The position numbers and the translations under genes are program-made. 64,000 nucleotides of DNA, taken from the NCBI RefSeq assembly GCF_947179165.1, contig NC_077238.1, positions 40,973,793 to 41,037,792 of the forward strand, read 5' to 3'. The notes beneath the pieces were generated by a model. It saw nothing but the letters and a program-made list of their open reading frames with translations. It had not been told where the DNA came from and searched no databases. Source of the stretch: Solanum dulcamara. Its lineage: Eukaryota; Streptophyta; Magnoliopsida; Solanales; Solanaceae. Positions 47,961 through 58,436 of the stretch are shown one piece after another; positions within the stretch are counted from its first letter, which is position 1, and every line of letters starts with the position of its first letter.

Positions 47961-48965
47961 TTGTGTGGTACTGATGATGGTAGTATGGTTGTTCAAAATA
48001 GGTTTGAATCCTCTTTAGTGGTGGATGTGAAATCAAAGCATGATCTTGACCCGACGTTTATTGAGTTAAAGAAGTTGGTGAAGGAAAAAAAGATAAAGGT
48101 CTTTTCTTAAGAGGGAGATGGGGTGCTAACTACCAAGGTCGGCTATTTGTTCCGGATGTTAATGGCCTAAGGAGTTTGATCTTGTTTGAGGCTCATAATT
48201 CTACATAATCTATTCATCCCGGTTTGACAAAAATGTACCGAGACATCAAAGGAAGGGTGGCCTAGCCCAAGACATTGAAATACCTACTTGGAAGTGGGGA
48301 GATGTGAACATGGATTTTGTAGTGGTTTTACCTTATACCTAGAAGTGTCATGATTCGATTTGGGTAGTTGTTGATAGAATAACTAAGTCATCTCACTTCC
48401 TATCGGTTAAGATTTCCTATAGTGATAAAGACTATGCCAAGTTGTATATTCAGGAGTTGGTGAGGTTGCATGGTGTGTCGTTATCCATTATTTCGGATTG
48501 TGGTACCCAATTCACTTCTCACTTTTAGAGATCATTTCAAAAAGGCCCTAGTACTAAGGTAAAATTGAGCACTACATTCCATTCTCAAACGGATGGGAAA
48601 GCAGAAAGGACAATTCAAACACTAGAAGATATGTTAAGGGCTTCTGTGTTGGAGTTTAAAGGAAATTGGGATGATCATCTACAGCTTATCGAGTTTTCCT
48701 ATAATAATAATTACCACTCAATGGGAGATGATGTAGATCCCTAGTTGGTTGGTTCGAAGTAGGTGACATGATCTTGTTGGGCCCCGATTTGGTACTTGAT
48801 GATTTAGAGAAGGTGAAGATCATTAGAAAATGGTTGAAGATGGCTCAAAATCATCAAAAGTCTGATTCCGACACTAGAAGAAGGGATCTTGAGTTTAATG
48901 TGGACAATTGGGTGTATCTGAAGGTTTCACCCATGAAGGGTGTGGTTCGGTTTGTTAAAAAAAGG
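47961..48965 (+). pseudogene. TE-E integrase, zinc-finger part deleted
   Basis: The linker and first zinc-head part (IHPGLTKMYRDIK, near 48203-48250) jump to RVA-QDIEIPTWKWGDVNMDF; the segment with the two cysteines is missing. The core keeps Asp in WVVVDRITKSSHFL (48361-48405), Asp in SIISDCGTQFTSHF (48486-48527) and Glu in GKAERTIQTLEDMLRA (48595-48640). The YGR-containing segment after YHSMGDD is lost near 48725, where a second deletion joins to PSWLVRSR. The frame 48768-48986 gives the C-terminal KVSPMKGVVRF. Confidence 0.82.
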
Positions 48966-49327
48966 AAATTGAGCGTAGGTATGTAAGGCCTTATAGAATC
49001 GTGAGACGTGTTGGCAAGGCCATATGAGTTGGAGTTGCCATTAGAAATTGCCATGGTTCATCTGGTGTTCTATTTGTTTATGTTGAGAAAATGTTGGGGT
49101 GATCCTAGTTCCATTGTTCCTTTATGAGTAGTGAATGTTGAAGAAAACTAGACCTATGAAGAAGTTCCGATTGAAATTTTGGACCAGTAAGTTAAGAGAT
49201 TGAGGAACAAAGAAGTTGAATCTGTTAAAGTTCTTTGGAGGAATCAAAAAATCAAAAGTACTACATGGGAGGAAGAAACGGATATGATTAAGAGATACCC
49301 TCATCTTTTTCCCTCTACCCAAACCTA
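48966..49327 (+). pseudogene. TE-E chromodomain-like tail
   Basis: This reads PYRIVRRVGKAI-YELELPLE across a frameshift near 49020, then EEVPIEILDQ-VKRLRNKEV and STTWEEETDMIKRYPHLFPS ending at TAA 49326-49328. TAG stops occur near 49149 and 49189. Confidence 0.7.
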
Positions 49328-49520
49328 AGGTATTAAGTTGTTCTTTCTCAATTACTTGAAATCCTTGCATTTCAAATTTTCTTGTCATATTCATGCAAAA
49401 TTATGAAATATGTTTCAAACGATGTTTTAAAATGCACTATTGCATTAATGATGGGTTGTTGGTTTACACTTAAGATGAATGTTTCCTAATTCGAAGACAA
49501 ATGTTCCCAAGGGGACATAA
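49328..49520 (+). other. TE-E 3' leader and polypurine tract
   Basis: This non-coding segment ends CCCAAGGGGACATAA (49506-49520) against the LTR start TGTAACACC, so the tract is partly mutated. An ATTCGAAGACAAATGTTC motif precedes it. Confidence 0.75.
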
Positions 49521-51854
49521 TGTAACACCCCCTAAAAATGTTGTATGTGATGTTCCAATTCTCGATGAAAATGATATTTCTTCTGTATTTTGGGCATAAC
49601 TTTTAATAGGATGGTCAAAATTAGGTGATTAAAATTTTTGAATAACTAGAACATTATTACCTACAACTTTTATGAAGACCATATTTTAAGTTTTGGATAT
49701 TAAGTAGGTAAAATAAATTAATTGTTGCAAGATATGGTGCTATGACGAAATAAAGTATTTATAGAAGAAAAATCATATCTCACTGTAGGATACTCCAAAT
49801 TGGTTGATTGTTGAACGATATAAAAGTATAATTCTAGAGCAACAATTCATATTAAGATAAAATCCTAATAAGGAAGTTATCTTTTTCAAATGCAGCTCCG
49901 AAAAAAGGTATTCTATTAAAAGAAGGTTCATCTCACCAACAATGGAAAAATCTAGATTTATTTAACATCATCCATGACATCAATAGTCCTCCATTTGACA
50001 TCACCCATGACATCACAATCTTTCATTAAATTTTCAGATTTTTTTTATAATTATTTTAATTATTGTTAGGTACCTCCTTCACACCTATAAATACCCACCT
50101 TATTTCGTTATTTTGTTCATCAAGCTTTCTCAAACAACTCTTCTCTCTATCCACTCCTTTACTCATTCTTAAAATATAGTTTTATTTCTTAATAGTATAG
50201 AAATACTATTCTGGTGATTAATATACTCCGGGTAGTAAACAAAATGCTACGGCGAGGAGAAAATATTAAGATTCAAGAGTGTTTATTAAGTCTATTGATT
50301 CTCAGTAACTCTTCGGATTCCAGGTATGTAAGGCTTCAATAAGAGTATTCCTTCCACTCTCATGTCTAAAGTATTTTAATTATATGATAAATTATGTTTA
50401 TTTTCTTTAAGCTTTACTCTAAGTTATGTGAATGTTTATCCATGGGTTCTTTCACCCATGTAGTCCAAAACTCTTTCAACTTAATCTCTTGATTTCAAGT
50501 AATATTTTCTTATGGGTAATTCTTATTTTTACTTAATAGCATGAATCATGATTAATCTAATGATTATTGGTCTATTTTGATGCAACATGATTTCTTATGT
50601 ATGAATTGATGGTTTGCAAGTAATTTCTCTATTTATCTCTTTAAAGGTTCTTAAAATTCATGGTAGGTTGTTTAAAATATGATTTTTAATTAATGGATTT
50701 CAAAGTATTTATGCATATTCATTTACATACATCTTTGCAAGTTGAAGTGATTTGAACCCACCTAGTTTTACTATTTTTTCAATGAAGTTTGACTTAAAAA
50801 CTTTAAATCCAAATGAATATTTATGAAAGCAATATTTATGATAAAGAGGGAGTCGTATAAAATAAAATAATGATGAAATGCTATGAATGATGGATTATTT
50901 ATGCTATAAGGATAATTTCTGCATATTTTAATCACTAAATGTTTTAATGAGCTATTCTACCGAATATTGTGTTTTGAATTCTCAAGCTATATGCTATGAC
51001 TATTTTGAAGTATTAAAATATTTTGTGGGATTGAGTTAGCACCCAATGGGTCATTGAGGTGGGATTCGGTAAGGGAATCCTAGTAGCAACTTCTTGTCTC
51101 ATTAACTATGTGCCAATATAGGAGCCCTTGTAGACTTAGGCTAATGGATCTATGAAAGACCTTAAAGTTAAAATTAAAGAAATAAATTAAGTTGAAGGAG
51201 TTCTACCTAGCAAGTAGTCTCCCTATCCAATGTAGGGGGTTATGTTGGATTCCATGTAATAACTCGCATGGTCTTAAATGTCGGTTATGGTTATTTTTCC
51301 ACAAAATGAATATTTTAAAGGATATTTATATGATTGATTACGCATGCATTGCATTATGTTTCATATTACATAAATGTTTTAATATTTCCTCAATGTTCAT
51401 ACATACTTACATACTTAGTAAAGTCAAAGTCTAACGCATATTCTTTTGCCTACATGATATTACCATGAAGGGACCGGTGCTCCTCCTCGTTCTCCTCCAT
51501 GTGTCTAGTTGAGATTTCATTTGAAGAGTACTTTTGGTGAGTTCCCATATTCCGGGAACAATACTCCTTTATCTTTTTAGATTATGATATGTTGAGATCT
51601 TTAGACACTTACTATGACATTTCTTTCTATTACGATTGAGGGTGAGCTAGAAACTTGTCTTAGCTTCATTAAATCTAAAGGTTAGAGGTATTATTGGACA
51701 TATGTAAGTTGAAGATTTACTATTATGATTTTTTCTTATTTATTTATTTTCATTACCTATGAAAGGCTAAAAGAATGCTAAGAGTCTTATTTGAGGTACT
51801 TTCGGGTTCCTCATTCACCATGTATCATCTAGGCCCTAGGCTTGGGTCATGACA
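49521..51854 (+). repeat. TE-E 3' LTR
   Basis: 2334 bp, TGTAACACCCCC to GGTCATGACA. It carries the TATA box TATAAATAC at 50086-50094. It aligns with 42475-44187 over its first 1.7 kb. No gene is seen. Confidence 0.92.
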
Positions 51855-52200
51855 GTTTGTGATTGTGATTGATGACATTTTGGTTTACTCTCGGAATGAG
51901 GAGGACCATGCAAATTGCTTGAGGATTCTGTTGCAAATTTTAAGAGATAAAAAATTATTGGCAAAGTTCAACAAATGTGAGTTTTGGTTAAGGTAGGTAG
52001 CTTTCCAAGGTCACATTGTATTCGGTGAAGGGATTATAGTTGATCCTAGGAAGAGCGAATCAGTTAGAAATTTCCCTAGACCACTGTCTCCTTCGGATAT
52101 TAGGAGTTTCTTAAGTCTTTTCATCCCTCTCGTCACCTTTGACCAAGTTGACTCAAGAGTTGAAGGATCATTTCACTATTGCTCCTGTTTTGACCTTGTC
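51855..52200 (+). pseudogene. TE-A reverse transcriptase, second half
   Basis: The frame resumes directly with the catalytic box: [17 protein letters not shown], with V-I-D-D at 51865-51876 (Ile replaces the usual Phe). It continues [20 protein letters not shown], then [20 protein letters not shown] and [16 protein letters not shown] deletion near 52115 removes the GLAGYYRRF segment, jumping to [13 protein letters not shown] at about 51992 breaks the frame. Confidence 0.85.
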
Positions 52201-52860
52201 GGAAGGGCTAATGGTTTTGTGGTATATTGTGATGCTTCAAGGGTTGGTCTTGGTTGTGTATTGATGCAACATGGTAAGGTAATAACCTATGCTTCTAGGC
52301 AACTTAAGGGTCATGAACGGAACTATCCAACACATGATCTTGAACTAGCGGTGGTTGTATTTATCTTGAAGATTTGGAGGAACTATCTTTATGGTGTCCA
52401 TGTGCATGTGTTCAATGACCAAAAGAGTCTACAATATGTGTTTAAGCAAAAAGATTTGAACCATCGACAAAGGACATGGCTTGAGTTGTTGAAGGATTAT
52501 GATATAAGTGTGTTGTATCATCCGAGAAAAGCTAATGTGGTTTCCAATACACTAAGTAGATTGTCGATGTGTAGTGTGGCACATATTGAAGAAGATAAGA
52601 AAAAAATGATTAAAGATGTTCATAAATTGGCACGCTTAGGTGTTCTCTTGGTTGATTCTAATGGCGGAGGTGTTCTTATTCGTAATGGTTCGGTATCATC
52701 TCTTGTAGTGGATGTTAAGACCAAGCAAGACCAAGATCCAATGGTTGTTGAGTTGAAAAAGTCGGTTGCCGAAAAAGTGATTGGGGCTTTTTGTGAAGGA
52801 GGAGATGGTGTACTATATTACAAGGTCGTTTATGTGTACCTAATGTTGAGGGGTTAAGAG
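52201..52860 (+). pseudogene. TE-A RNase H and integrase linker
   Basis: The 212-residue open frame from 52219 shows [20 protein letters not shown] (Asp), [20 protein letters not shown] (Glu), [20 protein letters not shown] (the third Asp in FND-Q, where TDH is usual) and [20 protein letters not shown] (ADALSR changed). It runs on through [20 protein letters not shown]. This is the longest intact piece of TE-A. Confidence 0.85.
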
Positions 52861-53740
52861 AGTTGATATTGAATGAGGTCCATAGTTCCCAATTCTGAAT
52901 TCATCCGGGTTCCACCAAGATGTATCATGACTTGAGAGAGGTGTATTGGTGGAATTGCATCAAGAAGGACATAGAATAGTTGGTAGCTAGGTGTTCAAAT
53001 TGTCAACAAATTAAAGTTGTGCATCAAAGACTAGGAGGTCTAGCCCGAGATATTGAGATTCCTACTTGGAAGTGGGAAGATGTGAATATGGATTTTGTAA
53101 TAGTTTTTCCTTGTACTAAGAAGCAACATGATTCCATCAGGGTTGTTGTAGATCGGATGACCAAGTCGGCTCATTTTCTACTGGTCAAGCTTCCTATGGT
53201 GCAGAAGATTATGTTAAGTTGTATGTTCAAGAGTTGGTAAGACTTCATGGTATTCCTTTTTCCATCATATAGGATTGAGGTACACAATTCACTTTACACT
53301 TTTGGAAGTCGCTTCTTAAGGGTCTCGGTACAAAGGTTAAGTTAAGTACTGCTTTTTATCCTAAAACCTACGGTCAAGATGAAAGAGCAATCCAAACCTT
53401 AGAGGATATGTTGAGCGAATGTGTTATTGATTTTAAAGGAATTTGGGATGAAAATTTTCCATCGATTGAATTTTCCTATAATATTAGTTATCACTCTAGC
53501 ATCCAAATGGTTTCTTTCGAAGCATTATATGTGAGGACATGTAGATCTCCAGTGGGATAGTTTGAAGTGGGTGTGTTGTCCTTGATTGGTTCAGATTTGG
53601 TTATCGATGCTATGGGAAAGGTAAGAATCATAAATGGAAGATTAAAGATAGCCCAAAGTCGTCAAAGGTCCTATTCCGATGTTAGGAAAATAGAGCTTGA
53701 ATTTGAGGGGAATAATTGGGTCTATTTGAAACTCTAGCCC
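52861..53740 (+). pseudogene. TE-A integrase
   Basis: The zinc head reads IHPGSTKMYHDLREVYWWN, then ARCSNCQQIK with both cysteines (near 52990-53013). The core has Asp in VVVDRMTKSAHFL (53143-53181), the second Asp between two stops at SII-D-GTQF (near 53261-53290) and Glu in GQDERAIQTLEDML (near 53371-53412). Then IQMVSFEALYVRTC follows near 53500-53545. A one-base shift near 53190 and stops at 53271, 53277, 53557 and 53737 disable it. Confidence 0.85.
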
Positions 53741-54137
53741 ATGAAGGGTGTAATGTTTTGCCGCAAGAAAGGGAAGTTGAGTCCTAGATACATAGAACCT
53801 TACAAGATATTGAGACGTGTTGTCAAGATGTCTTATGAGTTAGATTTTCCACTTGTGTTAGATATGGTTCACCCGGTGTTTCATATGTCAATGTTGATGA
53901 CATTTGTAAGTGATCCAAACTCCATTGTGCCATTGAAATATTTAAGCGTTGAGAAGGATTTAACTTATGAAGAAGTTTCGGTGGAAATTGTAGACTGGCA
54001 AGTCAAGAAGTTAAGGGACAAAGAGGTTGTGTACATCAAGGTGTTATGGAGGAATCAACAAGTAGAAAGTTCTACTTGGGAGGCAGAGGCGGATATGATG
54101 AAATGATACTTGTACCTCTTTTCCTCTACTCAAGCCT
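53741..54137 (+). pseudogene. TE-A chromodomain-like integrase tail
   Basis: The 121-residue frame reads MKGVMFCRKKGKLSPRYIEP, HPVFHMSMLMTFVSDP, YEEVSVEIVDWQVKKLRDKE and VLWRNQQVESSTWEAEADMM, with a stop at 54104 and LYLFSSTQA to 54137. The module matches the tail of TE-D closely. Such domains are thought to recognise heterochromatic histone marks. Confidence 0.78.
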
Positions 54138-54335
54138 AAAGTTGTAAATTATTCTTATTCAAGCTAATTGGACTCTTACGTATTCAGTTCCTCCTATATC
54201 ATTCATATTCATGAAAACGTTGATTCCAAAGTTATGACTTTATGTTAAATGTTAAGTTGAAGTTTCCATGATTCCATGCATTATAAGACGACATCATGTT
54301 CATGTTGGGTTTCTAGTCCTCTTTCCGCATCTTCA
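54138..54335 (+). other. TE-A 3' untranslated remnant
   Basis: The phrase CATGTTCATGTTGGGTTTCTAG near 54297-54318 matches, in opposite orientation, the TE-F region near 54925-54950 just before its polypurine tract. TE-A's own tract and LTR are gone. The sequence ends against an inverted LTR fragment. Confidence 0.7.
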
Positions 54336-54868
54336 ATGGAGTCCTTGAGAGTATTTTTTAGATAGAGAAATATTTGAGTACGTGAATTGTAGAAGAATGA
54401 ATAGAATTAGAGGTTTAGGGTAGTTTATAGAGCTGAAATAGGTCCTTAAAATGTCCAGCTTCATTAACTAACAATTAGGGAAAAGTCTAAAGTGCCCTTA
54501 CTTAAAAACTGAATTCGGACAAAAACCATGGCCCAAGTCCGCGATGCGTAGGTGTTCCCCGATAGGCCAAATTTGAGTGAATGAGAGTTGTGGCCGGATT
54601 TTTCATCGAGGAGAACTTCACTAAATGGGAGCAAGTCCACGATGCAGAGAAGATGCACACTTCACTATTTTGCGAAGTTTCTTAAAAAATTTATCTTTCG
54701 ATATATGGGTCCTAAAAATCCACAAAGACTATTTTCCCGCAGGTTTTGACCCCCTGATCGATATTCCATACTCGAATTTGCCAAAAAGATTAAGGATAAT
54801 TTATTACTTGAGCAACCTATTTCCAATACATTCTTAAGGCACTTGTGAACATTTTAAGGAATGTTACA
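54336..54868 (-). repeat. TE-F 3' LTR, truncated
   Basis: From 54868 on the minus strand it begins TGTAACATTCC and tracks S2 from 45611 (for example CACAAGTGCCTTAAGAATG, GGGGTCAAAACCTGC). It is cut at about 54336 where TE-A 3' sequence begins. The TTTATAGAGC near 54424 (minus GCTCTATAAACT) fits a TATA box. Confidence 0.8.
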
Positions 54869-54886
54869 ATATTCCCCCTTGGAAAT
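54869..54886 (-). other. TE-F polypurine tract
   Basis: On the minus strand TTTCCAAGGGGGAATAT abuts the LTR start TGTAACATTCC. Confidence 0.8.
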
Positions 54887-55135
54887 ATTCGTCCTCGAAT
54901 GAGATTCAGCTAATATAGGAAGGACATGGAAAAAGGACTAGCAGCCCAACATGAACATGAGGACACTTTGAAAAATGCATAGAACATGTAAACTTCATAC
55001 TTAATATAAGACATAGTCTTTGAGAAAAAAATCATTTTCATGAATCATACATGCATATGAATGACATATGGAATTAAAACACAAGAGTTTAATCGATTTG
55101 ATCATGAACAACTTAGTACATTTAGGTTTGAGTGA
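54887..55135 (-). other. TE-F 3' untranslated region
   Basis: This is non-coding sequence between the integrase tail and the polypurine tract. It includes the conserved ATTCGAGGACGAAT motif (minus strand) at 54887-54900. No gene is seen. Confidence 0.65.
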
Positions 55136-56340
55136 AAGAAAATAGATATGGATAATGCTTCATCATGTCCGATTCTGCTTCCCACGTAGCACTTTGTACT
55201 TGTTGATTCCTACATAACACTTTGACAGACGCAAACATCTTTATTTCTTAACCTCTTCACTTGCCGGTCTAAAATCTCAATCGGGACCTCCTCATAAGTC
55301 AAATTCTCTTCAACACTCACATTCTCCATTGGAATAATATAATTTACATCACACACAAACCTCCTCAACATTGACACATGAAATACCAGATGAACGCAAG
55401 CCAACTCAAGTGGAAAGTCTAACTCATATGCCACTTTGCCAATATGCTTCAATATTCTATAGGGTCCTACATATCTAGGACTAAATTTTTCTTTCTTACC
55501 AAACAAATTACCTCTTTCATAGGTGAAATATTCAAATACACCATATCATCCACATCAAATTCAAGCTCTATCCTCCTAGTGTCTGAATAGGACTTTTGAC
55601 GAATTTGAGCCATCTTCAATCTTTCTTTTATTAGCCTTACTTTCTCCATTTTATCAACTACCAAATATGGACCAATCAATAACATCTCACCCTCTTCAAA
55701 TCACCCCACTGGAGACCTATATTATCTCCCATACAAGGATTCAAAAAGAGCCATTTGGATGTTAGAGTGATAACTATTATTGTAGGCAAACTCAATCAAT
55801 AGAAAATGCTCATCCCAATTTCCTTTAAGGTCAATCACACATGTCCTTAACATATCCTCCAAGGTTTGAATCATTCTTTTGGCTTGTCCATCGGTTTGAG
55901 GATGGAAAATGGTACTTAGCTTGACTTAGTACAAAGACCTTTCTGAAATGACTTCCAAAAATATGAAGTGAACTGACTACCTCTATCAAATATAATTAAA
56001 AAAGGAACACTATGAAGTTTCACAAGTTCATGTATGTACAACTTAGCATAGACTTTGGCACCATAAGATGTCTTGACCTGTAAAAAATGTGCCGATTTGG
56101 TCATTCGGTCCACAATGACCTAAATAGAATCATGTTGTCTTTTAGTACGAGGCAAACCCATTACACAGTCCATATTCACATCTTCTCACTTCCAAGTAGG
56201 GATTTCAATGTCTTGAGATAGACCTTCTGGCCTTTGATGTTCAACTTTCACTTTTTGACAATTAGGACACTTAGCCACAAACTCTGTTATGTCCTTCTTC
56301 ATGCTATTCCATCGATACACTTCACTCAAATCACGATACA
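55136..56340 (-). pseudogene. TE-F integrase with chromodomain-like tail
   Basis: From high to low coordinates: CPNCQKVKVEHQRPEGLSQD (56270-56215) keeps the two cysteines, but the histidine half of the zinc head is missing above 56340. Asp is in VVDRMTKSAHFLQV (56117-56073) and the second Asp in IIFDRGSQFTSYF. The catalytic Glu is replaced by Lys at 55878-55880 (QAKRMIQTLEDML). The tail (frames 55685-55467 and 55506-55210) gives PYRILKHIGKVAYELDFPLE, then EEVPIEILDRQVKRLRNKDV, and ends near 55140 with QSATWEAESDMMKHYP-like sequence. The Glu to Lys change alone should abolish strand transfer. Confidence 0.82.
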
Positions 56341-56755
56341 TTCACCCATATGCCATCAACACTATATTCAAGCCTAGTTCTATAACCACTCTAATACACT
56401 CACTTGAAACCCTTAACAAGAAGTCATCAATAGACTAATACGATCACTCACATATCTATAACCACACATTCAAGCCTACCATTCTAACCACTTTATGTCT
56501 CTCTTAAAGTCAATATCACTCAATAATTTTTGTGTCTACCTTAGCATATCTATATTCTCATTGATATTCACTCCTACCAAATGTCACACCAATATACTCC
56601 TACCTATATATTGCACACAACAAAGTCTCATCTAGCTCTTCCTCCATGTCTATAACCTTAAATTGACCAAGCATACCATAATTATCACAATACAGAACGC
56701 CCACTCTTCCCCAAATGTTCCCTAACTCATCCATAGAGAGATAGGAACTTTACTC
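56341..56755 (-). other. Unassigned filler inside TE-F
   Basis: Integrase coding stops at 56340 and RNase H-linker coding (QGGDGVFHY-like) starts near 56755. The 415 bp between show no match to the missing integrase segment or to any LTR here, and no open frame worth naming. It is C/A-rich on the + strand. Confidence 0.5.
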
Positions 56756-58171
56756 AATATCATTTCTCTTAGGCCATCAACATTGGGAAATACAACCAAC
56801 CTTGGTAATGAAATACTCCATCTCCCCCTTGTGAGACAACCTCGATCTTCTCATCAACTATCAATTTCTTATACACTACCAATCATAATTCTGGATCATT
56901 TCAAACAAAAACACCAAACTTATTAGAATAACTCAATCTTACCCCCAAATGAGCCAATCCAAGAACATCTTTAACTAACTCATTCTTTTTAGCTTTCACA
57001 TGAGCAACACTATTCGTAGACTACCGGCTAAGAGCATCGCCTACAACATTTTCCTTACCCGGATGGTATAATACACTCTTGTCATAGTGTTATTGGAGTT
57101 CAAGTCACCTCCTTTGTCTAAGGTTCAAATCTCTTTGGATAAATAAATATTGCAAGCTTTTGTGGTTGGTAAACACATATACATGCACCCCATAAAGATA
57201 ATGGCGCTAAATATTCAAAGCAAACACAACCACCACAACTTCAAGATCATGGGTTGGATAGTTCCTTTCATGCACTTTAAGTTGCCTAGAGGCATAGGCT
57301 ATAACCTTATCATGTTGCATAAGATACAACCCAAACCAACACGTGAGGCATCACAATAAACAACACACCCATCCGAACCCTCGGGCATTGTCAAAATAGA
57401 AACCGATGTGAGACGATCCTTCAATATTTGGAAACTCTTCTCACATTTATCTGACCATTAAGATTTCACCTTCTTTTGGGTTAACTTAGTTAAAGGTGAG
57501 GCATTAGACGAAAATCCTTCAACGAATCTTCTATAGTGTATGGCTAAGCCTAAAAATCTTATAATATTTGAAGGAGATAATGTCTAGGCCAAATCTTAAC
57601 CACCTCTATTTTCTTTAAATCTACTTTAATTGTATCAATGGATACCACATGGCCAAGAAATGCAACTTCCCTCAGCGAAAACTCATAGTTACTAAATTTA
57701 GCAAATAATTGCTTCTCTCTCAATGTTTACAATACAATCCTCAAGTGACCCATATGATCTTCCTCATTTTGAGAATAAATCAAGATGTCATCAAAGAACA
57801 CCACTACAAACATTTCCAAGTATGGATTGAAAATACGATTCATCAAATTCATGAATATCCCGAGAGCATTAGTCAACCAAATGACATTACTATGAATCCA
57901 AAATGATTATACCTTGTTCGAAAAGATGATTTAGGAAAATCACACTCCCTTACCCTCAATTGATAATAACCGAAATGTAGGTCAATCTTAAAAAACGTAG
58001 CTTACTCCTTGTAATTGATCAAACAAGTAATCTATCCTTGGAATGTGATACTAATTCTTTATTGTGACCTTATTCAATTGTTAGTAGTCTATACATAGGC
58101 GAGCTGGCCCATCCTTCTTTCTAAAAACAATATGGGAGCACCCCATGGTGAAATACTTAGTCTTATAAAAC
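56756..58171 (-). pseudogene. TE-F RNase H and reverse transcriptase
   Basis: RNase H reads in broken frames: [15 protein letters not shown] (57300-57250), [14 protein letters not shown] (Asp to Asn in TDH, near 57190-57150), LRQRR, VLYHPGKENVVGDALSR (near 57080-57025). RT has FFDD at 57787-57798 (minus), so the catalytic box is intact, with [15 protein letters not shown] upstream near 57920-57880, [18 protein letters not shown] (near 58005-57955) and SISPWGAPI with KKDGPARLCIDY near 58150-58090. Numerous stops and shifts are present; the 69-residue + strand frame at 57150 is a shadow. Confidence 0.8.
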
Positions 58172-58220
58172 TCTTATTAGTATAAATCCTCTTTTGGATT
58201 TGAGGTCTTCTTGGAGGCAT
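58172..58220 (-). pseudogene. TE-F gag start fused to RT
   Basis: ATG at 58218-58220 opens MPPRRPQIQKRIYTN, the start of chromovirus gag. Within 15 codons it runs in frame into KSFIRLSISPWGAP, the beginning of RT. The intervening gag and protease, about 2 kb in TE-D, are deleted. Downstream RT is soon shifted, so no long fusion protein is encoded now. Confidence 0.7.
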
Positions 58221-58420
58221 CTTCTGAAAATTGCAAAGAATAATTGTTAGGGGGAAAAGACCTAGAGTACGCTCTATCGCACAACATGGATCATGAAATA
58301 AGTGAAGATTTCCTTAAACACCTTATAGCCTGCTACTCATAGATATGATGCGCTTCACACACATGAATAAGACTCTACTTGAGGCATCATGTTGGACACT
58401 CTAGGATACTTAAACTTTGT
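58221..58420 (-). other. TE-F untranslated leader
   Basis: It shares phrases with the TE-D leader at 38087-38282, such as GCTCTATCGCAC and AAGACTCTACT on the + strand. That supports common descent of the two elements and the gag start chosen. No gene is seen. Confidence 0.7.
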
Positions 58421-58433
58421 GCTCTGATACCAA
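58421..58433 (-). other. TE-F primer-binding site (tRNA-Met initiator)
   Basis: On the minus strand TTGGTATCAGAGC is a perfect match to the complement of plant initiator tRNA-Met. It lies three bases after the LTR end. Confidence 0.92.
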
Positions 58434-58436
58434 GTT

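Larger units (their letters stand above)
42475..51854 (+). mobile_element. TE-E: truncated chromovirus inside TE-A RT
   Basis: It is 9380 bp (about 7.4 kb without S2), flanked by GTTTG (42470-42474, 51855-51859). It starts TGTAACACATCC and ends GGTCATGACA. The 3' LTR is complete (2334 bp). The 5' LTR is cut short and fused directly to protease, so the rest of the LTR, primer site and gag are deleted. PR, RT, RNase H, IN and a chromodomain-like tail remain. It could not move by itself. Confidence 0.92.
1..54335 (+). mobile_element. TE-A: outer, fragmented Tekay/Del-like chromovirus
   Basis: This is the oldest layer visible. Its coding sequence survives as three + strand blocks (1-684, 41815-42474, 51855-54335) that read in the order gag zinc knuckle, protease, RT, RNase H, integrase, chromodomain-like tail. 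The blocks are separated by TE-B and TE-E, and the protein homology runs straight through both gaps: protease ends near 684 and its continuation (LEWKGSN...) starts near 41818; RT stops at YLDMFV near 42474 and resumes at [10 protein letters not shown] near 51859. The 5' LTR and most of gag lie left of the window. The 3' LTR is missing: the 3' untranslated region stops at about 54335 against an inverted LTR. Lineage assignment rests on the DPxS-type protease and chromodomain-like C-terminus, which are known for Tekay/Del chromoviruses. Confidence 0.8.
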
